In this document: positions 32,876 through 44,100 of the stretch, one piece after another
Layout: each line of letters opens with the position of its first letter
Numbering within the stretch: the stretch's first letter is position 1
Source: Amyloporia xantha
Lineage: Eukaryota; Basidiomycota; Agaricomycetes; Polyporales; Adustoporiaceae
Reading direction: 5' to 3'
Assembly: GCA_036971615.1 (NCBI GenBank)
Contig: JAYKKR010000022.1
Location: forward strand, 372,001 to 436,000
Length of the DNA: 64,000 bases
The notes under the pieces: generated by a model
The model's database searches: none
Seen by the model: only the letters and a program-made list of their open reading frames with translations
Told to the model about the DNA's origin: nothing
Made by a program: the position numbers and the translations under genes

Positions 32876-34766
32876 ATGTCCGACGCGCTTGATTTAATCG
32901 ATACCCCTGCGTTTTCACCTCCCCATTCACCTCCCGTGTCTCCTCCCCGCGAGGATGTGCAACTATTCGAACCTCAGGCTGAGCCCGAGCCCCAACTTGA
33001 GGAGCCAGAAGCCCCCTCTACCCCCATCCCACTAGCAACACCCACATCATCCACCATCGCTCCGACTCGGACGGTGGCTATCATCAAGACACACGCGCTC
33101 GCTCACCGCTTTGACATTGAGCAACGCATCACCGAGGCGGGCTTCGAGGTCGGTATCGTTATTACATACGTTTCGACAACTTTGGTACTGATGATGTAAC
33201 ATTCTGGCAGATTGTGAAGGAGCGACAGATGGAATTTGACACGGAGACAGACCCGGACACGATGTACGAGCTGTTCGGAGATGATTACCAGTCCTTCGCT
33301 GAGTGAGTCACGCGTACGCGGTGTGCCAATCCTGTCGGAACGGACTGAACCAACGTGTTATTTCCCACTCCTCTTGTGGTCATCACCGTATAGAGGCCCC
33401 GTGTGGGTTTATGTGCTCGAGCGTCGGCGAGCCGTTGAAGTATGGGCAACACTTATGGGCGACCCGGATCCCGCAGTTGCGCGCGAATATACCGCCCACT
33501 CTTTACGCGCGCTTTACGGACTGTCCGCGGCCCAAAACGCAGTGATGGGCTCAACCGATGGAGCTACTGCTGAAATGCAGATATCCGCGATCTTCGCGTC
33601 CTCGCCGCCTTTCCCTACCACTGACCTGCCCGACGTTGGCGATGGTTTCCCTTCCGGGTCACTTCGATCGGTGTCGTCGTCGATACTGTCTGCGCTGCGC
33701 AGGACAACATCCAGCGAAGGTGGCACTGGTTCATCTCTGATCAGTCCATCGAGATCGGGAGACAAGACGCCCAACGGCAAGTCGCCTTACAAGGCGCGCG
33801 GGATCCCTGCGGCGCTCGCTGCGCCTACCATCGTTCCTCGTATGTCGCGTGCTTCGGCCCTTCGCGCGGGTATACCGGTAGAGAAGGCAGAGCGCAAGCC
33901 GCCCAGCAAGGAGCGGCTGGCGAAGACGTTCCAGAACGTGCCTGGGCATAAGCGTTCGGAGACCATCACAGTTGCAAGTACCGCTCCTCCCGTTGTTGCG
34001 CCCCGCATGACTCGTGCGGCGTCCTTAAGGCTCGGTCAGCAGCCTGCACTGTCTCCTAGAAAGAGCGTTGTCCCTGCTGCGAATGGCAATGGGAAATCTA
34101 ATGGGAGCACGGACGGCGCGGCTGACAAGAAGGCAACTTTCGATGGTGTACCTGGTCATAAACGGCGCGAGTCCATCGCGGTAGCCAGTACGAAGCCACC
34201 GTCTGTCGTGCCGAGGACTAATAGAAGCGCAAGTCTGCGCCAGCAGAAAGAAGTGGCGCCGCCCTCTTCCTTCATGTGTGAGTGCATTGCGTTTCTTCGA
34301 TGAGCACCCGGCATGAGCTGATTGGTGTTGTGTAGTTCGTAATACGTCGTCGAACCAAGTGCCATCACGCTCTTCGTCTAGGACATCTTATAACCAGCCC
34401 TCATCGTCGCGGCCCATGCTCTCGCGGCCTGCCTCTGCCGCTTCCGTCCAGCACGCTCCATCACGCCCACCGCCTTCACGTGTGGTGTCTCAATCATCAA
34501 CCACTAGTGCTACCTCCCGCCGCTCTACGTCCCGCCCCTCCACGTCTGCAGGGGTCACCACCGTCGCTGCCTCTGCGACAAACCACGCCAATGGTATCGC
34601 AACGCCTGAAAAGCCAAAGCCTCGTCCCAGCAGCGCGCAAGCCCCGGCGATCACCCCGAGAACTAACAAGAGCGCCCTGCTGCGTGCCGCGAAGATGGCG
34701 AGCAGTAACGTAGGGTCTGCCGTGAAGGTAAAGACTCCGTCGGCGTCGAGGGCTGTCAGGGTGTAG
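32876..34766 (+). CDS. NDK-like domain protein lacking the catalytic histidine
   Basis: The N-terminal 60 residues are Pro/Glu-rich. A nucleoside diphosphate kinase-like fold follows: TRTVAIIKTHALAHRFDIEQ, RITEAGFE, then IVKERQMEFDTE, GPVWVYVLERRRAVEVWATL, MGDPDP and SLRALYGLSAAQNAVMGSTD. Active NDKs read NA(V/F)HGSDS at the last position; here the phosphate-accepting histidine is replaced by methionine, so kinase activity is not expected. The C-terminal 350 residues are disordered and rich in Ser, Arg, Pro and Ala, with several copies of a phrase like VPRxxRxASLR and two copies of PGHKRxEtI/SIAVAST. Three introns (after EAGFE, AE and FM) are supported by frame. The tail suggests a microtubule or signalling scaffold (inference). 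Start ATG at 32876 follows a CT-rich leader. Confidence 0.8.
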
Positions 34767-35269
34767 CGATTGGGTGACGTGTGCTTGCAGAGACGTCAGA
34801 TGCTGCTTCAGCTTGCACACAAGGACTATGTCATAAGCATCAAGTGATATTTTGCGTATTATCTCTATGTGGTCAGTTATTTCGTCGGTCTATACTGGGT
34901 GTGTCACATGTGCTGCTCTTAGTGTCTGGTGCTGTCCTTGTAGGTGCTTCCTTACACATACACGATTTGAAGTGGAACAATCACAGTGAAGCTTATGTAG
35001 ATGAGTGATTCGGATGCCCAGGGTTACGAAACCCCTGTATACTTGCTGTTGCCTGGGTTTGCTGTCTATCTGTTCAATCAATTGTGACTGTGCCATCGTC
35101 GTAGCAACTCAATCATCATGCACATGAGTAGTACTGGTACGGGATTATTGGTTGTCTGGATTGCGTGTGGTAGAGGATCAGCATTGATCGGTGTATAGAC
35201 ACAAGGATGACGAATGTGGTACAGTCGACTGGTTGATACAAAGTCCTACGAGCTACAGCTTATGACGGC
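34767..35269. other. convergent 3' flanks
   Basis: 3' regions of the NDK-like gene (+) and the Nas2 gene (-). No gene or repeat recognised. Confidence 0.4.
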
Positions 35270-36081
35270 GAATAAGGTACAATATGACACCTGAAGAAGT
35301 TGCCGTTATCAACCGCTGACAATGTTAGAAATACAGGGAATCCAACGCACCCCAGCAACCCCCGTCCTCCCCAACCGCTCCTAGGGGTGAACGTCAGAGT
35401 CAAGGTTTGTTCTGGCGCCCTTAGCACTCGCACACTAATCTCGCGCTGAAGATATACATACAATCAGCATGTCAGAAATGGGTTCATTGGTAAATGTGAC
35501 CGGGCCTTACGTTCTCCTGATCCGCCACTAGTTCGGCTAACGGCTGGAGCGACGGTGTCGGGAAAGATGAGTATGTCAATGAGCCAAACGAGAGCACCAA
35601 GTCCTCTCTCATCAGACCCTAGTGGAAACAGGTCAGCTCCTGAATACTAGCGTTGGACGCGGAGACATACCGCGGCTGCTGCTGGACTGTTTGGCGCTAC
35701 CCCGTTCACCTTAGCAAATGGCTGTAACGAACTACCCGCTGCAGGTCCTGGATCAACCTCCACCGCAGGCCGAGCAGTCTGCTTGAGTGCAGCAGGGTCG
35801 TATACACCTTGTAGGGCAGTCATGATCGAGTCCATGAGCGAGCTTAGGTCGTTCCGCAGTTCGATGATCCGCACGCGCGCATGGCGGACGGCCCAAATGT
35901 CAATGTCTGCGCGAGGGAATCCTTCGGGATCCAGCAGGGGAGAGTTCATGGTGGAGTCATTGGCTTTGAGGATAGATAGCTGCGCGTCGAGTTCGGCTTC
36001 GATGTTTTCTTTGCGCGCCATCATAGTACGCACTTGGTCGGCAGGAGTGCCATTATCTCGTGAGGGCAGCATCATACCCAT
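35270..36081 (-). CDS. NAS2: 26S proteasome assembly chaperone Nas2 / PSMD9
   Basis: Chaperone that holds the Rpt4-Rpt5 module during 19S base assembly; cytosolic and nuclear. The N-terminal helical domain reads TPADQVRTMMARKENIEAEL, DAQLSILKANDSTMNSPLLD, PEGFPRADIDIWAVRHARVR and IIELRNDLSSLMDSIM, all typical of Nas2_N. After a linker (PAVEVDPGPAAGSSLQPFAK) comes the PDZ domain: VNGVAPNSPAAAAG, LVLSFGSLT. The C-terminus is assembled by a last intron joining GGRGLLG to CHIVPYSPS, matching the conserved GRGLLGCHI(L/V)P end that the chaperone uses on Rpt5. Start at 36081 (MGMMLPSRDNG); upstream in-frame sequence is not conserved-looking. The ALG6 gene starts 193 bp away on the other strand. Confidence 0.88.
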
Positions 36082-36274
36082 ATTAACGATGTTCTTCTGA
36101 GGAAGGAATATAGCAGAATTACTCGTTCTTGTAGATGGACTGGAAGGTGAGTACAAAACGCCTTATGTAAGGTGAAATTGAATTACCCGTGTAACCAAAT
36201 ATGGACTTGCTATAAGACTTGCTACAGTATAAGCTATACAGTGTTGAGCGCAGTGCTACCTGGCGAGCACAACC

Positions 36275-39002
36275 ATGGACGAATCGTCCACATTTCTGAC
36301 GGAAGGTTCCTCCTCAAAGCCACGGATACGCAAGCATACGACCTCTTTCTCCTCCCAAACATCCTCTGTCCAAACAGGCCGACCGCTACGGCTCAGAACA
36401 CCTGTCCCACACAATCGCTTTTCGGCCACCAGTATCATCAGCAATGGGTCAGTACGCGTTCTCCCATACCATTATAACCGTGACACTGATTATCGTTTAC
36501 CACAAGATCTGAATCAGAGATACTTGCTCCCGTTCCGCTGAGACACCACACATTGCAAGCCTCAGAAAGCCAAAACTGGCTCGGCTCGCCGACCATTTCC
36601 GTGTCCTCCTCACGCCCCCCTTCACCGTATTCATTGAATGCGAACGGTACTCTTTCCCCAGGAGCCTCACATCACCGTCTAAGCCACCGGCTGAGTTTCA
36701 GCTCACTCATGGAACAGTCGGCCCCGTCGCACCTCAAGCATGTAACACGTGCAGGGCGGAAGGCAGAGACTGGGCACGGGGGAGGAATGGCTAAACGGTG
36801 GATTCGCTGGATGCACAAACATGGCATGAAGCAGTGGGTCGTTCCATGTGCTATTCTCGCGTCTGTGTGGGTGAAGTGGGCGTTAGGCCTCGGGTCGTAC
36901 TCTGGTCAGTCTTTCGTTGGTTCACATTTACGCCTCGGGTAGGAGGCTCAATAGACGTGTCGCTCAGGACAGGGTACCCCTCCTATGTTTGGTGACTACG
37001 AGGCACAGCGTCACTGGATGGAGCTCACCATACATCTTCCTACACACGAGTGGTATAAGTATGACTTGCCATATTGGGGACTCGACTATCCGCCATTGAC
37101 TGCTTATGTTTCCTGGCTCTGTGGTATCATGTGCGTTGTTCTCTTCATGTGGCGAACGCGCTTAATGACTCTTGTCGACAGAGGGTCATGGATCAATCCG
37201 ACCTGGTTTGCTTTGGATGCGTCGCGCGGGATAGAAAGTGAAGGCAGTAAGGTCTATATGCGGACCACTGTCCTCATCCTAGACACGCTTGTGTATGTTC
37301 CTGCTCTCATACTGTTTGTGCGCGCATGGCACTCGAATCGCTCGTCGCGAACGCAGGTAACAGATTTCCTTTCTTTGTCAAGCAGGCCAAATTGACGCAC
37401 TGAGCAGGAAGCAACGCTACTTACTTTGCTCTTGCAACCCACACTGCTCCTCATTGACTTTGGGCACTTTCAATACAACTCGGTCATGCTCGGTAAGTCA
37501 CTTCAATATCACAGGAAATATATTTTTATCCCTATCTTCATGGCGTGAACGTTATTAGGCTTTACCTTGCTTGCGTTAACTTGTTTTGCTACTGGTCGTG
37601 ACCTGCTGGGTGCATTTTGCTTCGTCCTAAGTCTGGGATTCAAGCAAATGGCGCTCTATTATGCACCGGCCGTTGGGTCGTATCTACTCGGAAAATGTTT
37701 ATACCTCGGTTCCGTACGGGGGTACGGCGTCTCATTCTGTCGTCTCATGTTAACTCTAATGTCTTCACAATTAGCCCTCAATTATTTGTCCGCCTCGCCC
37801 TGGTCACTGGCTTTAGTACCCTACTACTCTTTCTCGCGTTCCTCCCACCAATAGCCCCTCTTTCCACCATCCTGGACTCAATCACGCGTGTCTTCCCGTT
37901 CAATCGAGGATTGTTTGAAGACAAAGTTGCGAACTTCTGGTGTGCGAGCGACGTGCTACTAAAGTGGCGCAAACGTCTCAGTCCAAAAGCCCTTGTGCGT
38001 CTGGCCACAGGTCTCACAGGTCTTGGGTTCCTTCCTGGCGCGGCAGGGTTGATGTACAGCGGATGGAGAATGCGTCTTTCCACACCCCCGGAGAATACGC
38101 AGGAGGTCGAAGATAATGCAAGGCAATCTGCCACCAGCAATCCGGCGCCGACGCTAGCACTGCTCCCATACGCATTACTCACTTCGTCCATGTCCTTTTT
38201 CCTCTTCTCTTTCCAAGTCCATGAGAAGACTGTCCTCCTTCCGTTGTTGCCACTCACGCTTCTGCTATCTGGTTCCAACGAGGGTTCGGAAACGTGGGAG
38301 ATGGGGATGCTGGTGAGCAACATTGCCGCTTTCAGGTAAGTGCCGGCAGTATCGTCAGTCTGCTCCATGTTGATGCCATATCATGCGAAGTATGTGGCCA
38401 TTACTGAAGCGGGATGGACTGGGGGTGCCATACGTGGCGCTCAATGTTTTGTGGAACCGCCTTGTTGGATATAACCCGCTTCGGGCGCAATCGAGCTCAT
38501 TCCTCCGATATGCCTCCATCGTACGTTTTGATTTGTTCCGATCAATTGTCGTCGTCGGTATTCACAGTATGAAATCTAGATATCTCATGCGGCGTGTTTG
38601 GTTCTGCATGTCCTTGAAGGCATATTCTCACCTCCAGCTCGATACCCGGACCTCTTCCCCGTGTTGAATGTCCTAGTCTCTACACCTGTGTTTGCCCTCG
38701 TGTGGCTGTGGAGTATACGCCGTGGCGTCGAAGTTGGCTGGGCTCTGGGCGGACTGGGCTCCAAGTCAACAAGCGACCTGAAGCCAGCGGCCAAGAAGGA
38801 AGCGAACGGGCATGAGGATACTGCTAATATCAGTGCTGTTGCGGGTGATCACACAGGCATCGGACGTGAGGTGGGCGCGCGGACGGTGAGCCTGGGATTT
38901 GCGCAGGGGCGCAGGAGGCATGTTCGTCCGCATCGGACTGGTAGCATCAGTTCGGTGCTGAGTGCGACCAGCCATATTGGACGAGAACTTGATCAGAGTT
39001 GA
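36275..39002 (+). CDS. ALG6: dolichyl-P-Glc:Man9GlcNAc2-PP-dolichol alpha-1,3-glucosyltransferase
   Basis: Adds the first glucose to the lipid-linked N-glycan precursor in the ER lumen. After a Ser/Pro-rich cytosolic N-terminus ([20 protein letters not shown]), the first helix lies around [20 protein letters not shown]. The luminal signature follows: [36 protein letters not shown]. Further helices include [40 protein letters not shown] and [20 protein letters not shown] (the conserved FQVHEK motif). Exon 2 begins at an acceptor before ATCTGAATCAG, giving [14 protein letters not shown]. At least six introns. The C-terminal tail is unusually long, polar and basic ([21 protein letters not shown]), with no KKxx ER signal seen. 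ALG8 is the alternative, but the [11 protein letters not shown] block and closing helices look like ALG6. Confidence 0.88.
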
Positions 39003-39937
39003 ACTTGGGTGGGACGGTCTATTTCGTGTGTTAGGTCTTCTGGCTGCCGGTGCTGATCTAATCTTGTATCACTGTCATAGTTGCTATATATTACTTTAGC
39101 TATCTTCCCTCCATTGAAGCCTATGATTATTTTCAAGTCAGCACTTCTTTGAAGAAAGAGCAGTCTCTTGTTATGGTGTTGTACGGTAATTGAAAGTGTC
39201 CATTGAAGATCTACGTCCCTTATTGCCGATAGAATTTCGGACCGCTGCGACCCGCCTGATTTCTAGGAGAGTCCAACAGCGACTGGCAACCCACTATAGT
39301 GCTCGAAGGCCTTTTCCGGCACCTCGACCATGCCTCGCGCGGATTTTTTTATTGCGGCCTCAATTATCGCGCTTGTTGTCCGGTAAAGAGCTGTGCTGAT
39401 GCTAATTGATACATACTTTCCATCGTACTCAATCATAGGGAGTTGGCGCTGCTCCGCCCGCCCAAGTCCAAATGACCTCAAAACAGGATTTATACCTGAG
39501 ATAATTTGGTGACGAAGCCTTCAGCAACTCAATAGCAATTTTTATTAACAAGTGTACCAAACATAAAGAAATACATCTTCAAACAACGAACCTCACTCAT
39601 CTTATCAATCTAACAATAGCTAATAGATGGCCTCCAGTCGTGTAATCTACAATCGCAGACCAGAGATCATATACCCCTGCAAAACAGACATAGCAAAGAA
39701 GAGTTACAAGGATCACCAGATAAGAGACGAAAAGAGAGAGAAAGTTATCGACATAAGCGGCCGCTGCGGAGCAACTGAGTAACCATACTGATTCCTGAAG
39801 TATGGTAGGGATTTCTCACCAAACAGCAGTAACAGCAATTGGGCCAGCAGCATCTTGTCAAGGTAAGTATACCGGCCACCACTCCCTCACAAACGAGACA
39901 TCGTTAGCATTTGACTAATCTGAAAGAGAACCACAAC
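39003..39937. other. intergenic, no supported gene
   Basis: 3' flank of ALG6 followed by AT-rich DNA. No coding sequence recognised. A stretch around 39600-39780 is purine-rich with AAAGAGAGA words. Confidence 0.35.
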
Positions 39938-40136
39938 ATCAGGAAAACTCAACATTTTCCTTACTGACCTTATCAGGTCTTACCTTCTTATCAAGACAAA
40001 TCTAAGACAGCCAAGAACGATCCTCACTCTTAATTTTGTCTTAATGTATCTTAATTCTCACAAATTGTGTCTTATTGTTCTTGTCTAAGGAAATTAAGAA
40101 ATTAAGTGGGCTAAGAAAAAGTGGGGTTTTGCTGAT
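39938..40136. mobile_element. small inverted-repeat element (MITE), about 199 bp
   Basis: The left end ATCAGGAAAACTCAACATTT and the reverse complement of the right end, ATCAGCAAAACCCCACTTTT, match at most of the first 26 positions. Extending by one C, the element CATCAGG...GCTGATG is flanked by CAA on both sides, a possible 3-bp target duplication. The interior is AT-rich and non-coding, with several TCTTAATT/AATTAAGA words. The terminal word ATCAGG is shared with the larger element at 47992-49000. Confidence 0.5.
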
Positions 40137-41000
40137 GCAAGGCACGGTGAGCACTGTCCATGCCAAGAAATATACACCGTGGCCCTGGTCCCGTCCGTGA
40201 TGTAAGACGATCAAACTGAATAGTGAGAAAGGCCAGGGAAGAGACGACTCCTACTAGGTAGCAATTTTGAGTGACTGCAGGAGTACTGTATGGAGACTGT
40301 ATCATACTATGTACCGACCGACCAAGCCAGTGGCCAGAAACGGACAGCTTACGAAAGCCGGCTAAACCTTTCAGATGCAGCAGAGTGGAGCCCTTACGTA
40401 AAATCCCCTCACCGTACATAGATTGATAACCAAATGACAGGTCATTTGGAATCAAATTGTAGGTTTTATTTTTCAGGTCGAAATAAATTGAAATAAGCGC
40501 CCAAAATGCAGAATAATACTGTATTTGTGTGAGTAGAAATTATCCAATGCATTCATGACTTCTACAAGAACCCTCCTGAATGCTCCGTGCTCTTATCACT
40601 TCAGAGGGGCGACATTTCCTTTGATAATATTTATAAATTTTACCACAGAAATTGAAACAAGCGCCCAAAAAGGCGAAAATGTCAGAAAAGGTGTATTTTA
40701 GCCTGTTTCCTTTCCTAATATTTCACAGGAACTCGACATTTTGGTAAGATAGTCTTCTGTCGCTTTTTTCCTTCCTGCACCGTAGTATTCCACTCATCTG
40801 ATCATGTTCCGTTTTGCGAGACGTCCTCAAGGAATTTTTGAAGTGAACAGCACTGCAGTAAGATCAGTTCATCCGAAACGGTACATTTGCGAAGAGGCCT
40901 ACGCTACATAAGCACTGCGTCCCATAGTAAATCATGATACATCCGCTCTCAATTTCTACAGGATGCCGTAACTAATAGTTATGGGCCGACATGTTCATCC
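40137..41000. other. intergenic with a short dispersed direct repeat
   Basis: A 23-bp phrase (GAAATTGAAA(T/C)AAGCGCCCAA) occurs near 40485 and again near 40648 in the same orientation. No coding sequence recognised. Confidence 0.35.
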
Positions 41001-41073
41001 AGCAACATGGCGCAGCTGGAAGCGCGCGGGGCTCATAACCCCGAGGTCACTCGATCGAAACGAGTTGTTGCTA
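41001..41073 (+). tRNA. initiator tRNA-Met (CAT)
   Basis: A full 73-nt cloverleaf can be folded. The acceptor stem AGCAACA pairs with TGTTGCT, followed by discriminator A. The D-stem is GCGC/GCGC. The anticodon stem CGGGG/CCCCG encloses CTCATAA with anticodon CAT. The T-stem is ACTCG/CGAGT with loop ATCGAAA. The A1:T72 pair, the run of three G:C pairs under the anticodon loop and the T-loop starting with A rather than T are features of eukaryotic initiator rather than elongator tRNA-Met. No intron. A run of six T at about 41095 is a Pol III terminator. It lies alone between ALG6 and the acyl-CoA dehydrogenase gene. Confidence 0.93.
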
Positions 41074-41091
41074 TGCCATATCGTTCTTATG

Positions 41092-41101
41092 TTTTTTGCA
41101 T
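41092..41101 (+). terminator. Pol III terminator of the initiator tRNA
   Basis: A T6 run (GTTTTTTGC) about 20 nt after the mature 3' end, the standard RNA polymerase III stop. Confidence 0.6.
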
Positions 41102-41200
41102 GGATTCCCATAGATTTCTCAAGTGAAGGTGAAGCTTACTACTTTCCACCAATACTTAATGTGCTTATGATTTAGAAAACAGGAATAGCCTACTTAATTT

Positions 41201-43566
41201 CTACAGCCGGGCCCGGTGAGTGTTGCTCTTCTGCTGGACCTGATCACAGTCATATGCATTTCCGTACACAATAGACTTATTCATCTCGAGTTCCATCGGC
41301 GGCATGTTCTTTGCCCTCCTCACGTCCTCCACACGGCCGTTCAGCCCACAATCCTCCACCCATCTCCTAAATACCTCCATGTCCGTGTTTGACGTCGTTT
41401 CCTGCGTGATGTATGCCCACGCTGCATGCTCTAGGAGATTCAGGCTTGCTGCGATGTGCGAAAACAGAAAGAGGGCGGGCCGTGCGACTAACGGTGAGAT
41501 CGGTGACGCATACGCCGCTACCAAGACATCAAGGGCTGTTCGCAAAATCGCCAGGACGTCAGCTATCGATGTACTGAGGGATTCGGGACATGACGCCATG
41601 ATCTTGTTCGCCCACTGTGCAACGAGCTTCAGTGTCATGAGAGAAAATAGACGAAAATTGACAGTTCACCGTAACAAACGCGGATAAGGCTGCGGATTTC
41701 GTAACAACCCTGACAATGTCTAATGAGAGAACAGTGATGGTTCCCTCCCAGATCTTCTCGACCAGAGCGTCTTGTATCAATCTGTAGTCATGATATCAAG
41801 AATTGTTCTCGTCAGCCTCGAGCCCCCGTGGAGATCATACCTCCCGATTTCGTTTTCTGTCATGTAGCCCGCGCCACCGAGGGCGGCCATGCACTCTTCC
41901 ATGGCTGTACACACCTTCTCTGCAGCAAACGCCTTGACGGCGGGCGTGAGCAGTCGCAGTCTCAGCGCCTCCTCTTCGGAAGCAACACCACATTCTGTCT
42001 TCCCAATCAAGGCAACCGCGCCGAACAACATGTGCACCAGCGCGTGATACAGAACAGAGATCTTCGCCAGCTCGGCAACATGCAGTGGAGTGTCCTGCAG
42101 CAATTGCTTGCCACCATTGATTGCCCGCACAGCAGAGTACGATGTCGCAATTGCCAGGCATCTTCGCAAGCTGCCCACGGATGTCGTCGCCGAATGCAAG
42201 CGTGTGATGTTCAGGACCGACGTGATCAATTTAACGCCCTGGCCCGGTTCACCAATGAGGTAGGCCTCTGCGCCCTGTATTGACAACTCAGCAGTAGGCA
42301 GCGCTCGCGTTCCTATCTTATCTTTGAGGCGGTGGACGTAGATGCGATTGCCCGTTGCCGATGGTCGCGGAGCATCAGCCTCGCGGAACATGGGGAAGCG
42401 CAACGGGATCAGGAACAATGATAGACCGCGCGATCCTTGGTCGTGTGAGCCTGTCCGCGCGAGAGCCAGCGCGACATCACTGTCCGTCGCGCTGGAGAAC
42501 CATTTGAAACCATCGAGCGTATATCTCGGCCCATACGGACTCAAATCGGTAAGATTTGCATCATTGACTGGCTTGGCAACTGTCTCGGTGAGCGATATAT
42601 CTGATCCGCCGGGTCGCTGCGAAATATCAATCAATGTTATTCAAAGAGACAGTACATTATGATTAAGGAGGGCGATTAGAGCTCACCTCAGTCATCCACT
42701 GTCCTGCCGTGAACGCTACACAAGGGTCGCGGCTGCGGATCAATGGCTTAATTCCAATTTATTTCGAATTATGGGATATGTAATTGACCTGATGAGACGA
42801 GGGAGTATGTCGTTCTTTGCTGAAGAGGTTCCGAGCAGCTCAAGAACTATAAGGCAATAGCATCTTAGTAGCCACAAACGTAAAGTTCTGAGAAGGCTTC
42901 TCTGCACCTCGCGCACAACCATCGGTCATACTCATGGGGCAATCAACCTGGAACGTAAACGTCATTCAGTGAGAAACTACTATTGGAACTGTTGGAGCAG
43001 GTCCTCAGTCAAATATGACCATACCATCTGAGAGTCCCCTGTGGCAAGCAATATCTTCGCAAAACCGTATACTCGGCTATGCTCGTGATATGTTCTTTCG
43101 TAGAAAATTCCAATTATCCCCTCTTTCTGAAAGAGGGCTTTTATTCCACGCCAGCCTTCAGATGTCTGTAGCTCATCTACACGCTTCCCCCACTGGTCGT
43201 ACTGTACGAGCTGAGGAGGCGAAGCGAGTTTGCTTAATGTTCGCATTGCTGTGTATGCTTTAGTCAGAGAGCGCCTGTCACTATATTCAAATGGCGTGAG
43301 GGAAACACACTTGTCATTACTTCACCACCGAAGCGTGCCAAGTCAGTTTGGACATCTTGAAGAACGGCAGGAGGGAGGAGACGCTTCAGTAGACTGGGAA
43401 GTACGGGGTCCTGGAAATACGGATGTCCTTCTGCAAAAGGCACCTTCAAGTTGAAAGTAGATTGCGCGTCATAAATGGTGATTAGCTGAAGCATAGTACG
43501 TCGACGATCTGAGAGCAATCGTTGTTGACCGCTACTCACAAGTTGGTGACCTTGATCAATACGCAT
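41201..43566 (-). CDS. AidB/ACAD-like acyl-CoA dehydrogenase
   Basis: FAD enzyme of the long acyl-CoA dehydrogenase branch that includes bacterial AidB and fungal homologues; probable role in oxidation of an unusual acyl-CoA or fatty acid. The first exon MRIDQGHQL joins VPFAEGHPYFQDPVLPSLL, KRLLPPAVLQDVQTDLARFG. Then come PMSMTDGCAR/VLELLGT, SSAKNDILPRLIS/RDPCVA and FTAGQWMTE/RPGGSDISLTET (the substrate/FAD loop). Next come YTLDGFKWFSSATDSDVALA, EAYLIGEPGQGVKLITSVLN, CMAALGGAGYMTENEIGR and, after an intron, LIQDALVEKIWEGTITVLSL. The last exons form the C-terminal helical domain ending SNTHRARL. About ten introns; all joins keep frame. There is no obvious mitochondrial presequence, and the C-terminus ARL is only a weak peroxisomal signal. 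Confidence 0.85.
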
Positions 43567-44100
43567 CGTTTGGGATCATGCGCTGATAGTTGGTCTCGAA
43601 GGTTACATCGACTTGGACAGATGTCTGTCTGACGTTTGCTGACGCCAGCTGAGTCACGCTGGCGACAGGAGTGCACTGCAAAAAAGGCACCATACAAAGA
43701 ACCGTATAAGATATATATGCATCCTGCCAGACAGGTCATACCGTGACCATGCATCGGACATAATGTCAGTCGATTAGGAAAGCGCTGGTCCTGAGTTCGC
43801 GCGTCGGGAGCAATTGGGCAATGGCGGCCAAATATTTTTTTCTACTGCGTGCCAGTGGATATTCGAATTACTGTGTCAACTGAAACCTCGGTTTTACACA
43901 TGCCACGAGCTTCTAATAGATACACATATAATATGATACACGCGGGGCCCGATTTACTACAGTACTCCGCGAGAGGTCATAAAGTAAAATCCCTCTACGC
44001 AAATAATACTCTAATTTATTCGCACAGCGAACATCAAACTGGCCGCCGACGCATTTCGTGATGGCGACGAGCGACAAACCCCGAGCGCACGATGTCGGAT
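43567..44100. other. intergenic, same-strand spacer
   Basis: Separates the TmpA-like gene from the acyl-CoA dehydrogenase gene; both are on the minus strand, so this holds the dehydrogenase promoter. No feature recognised. Confidence 0.35.
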
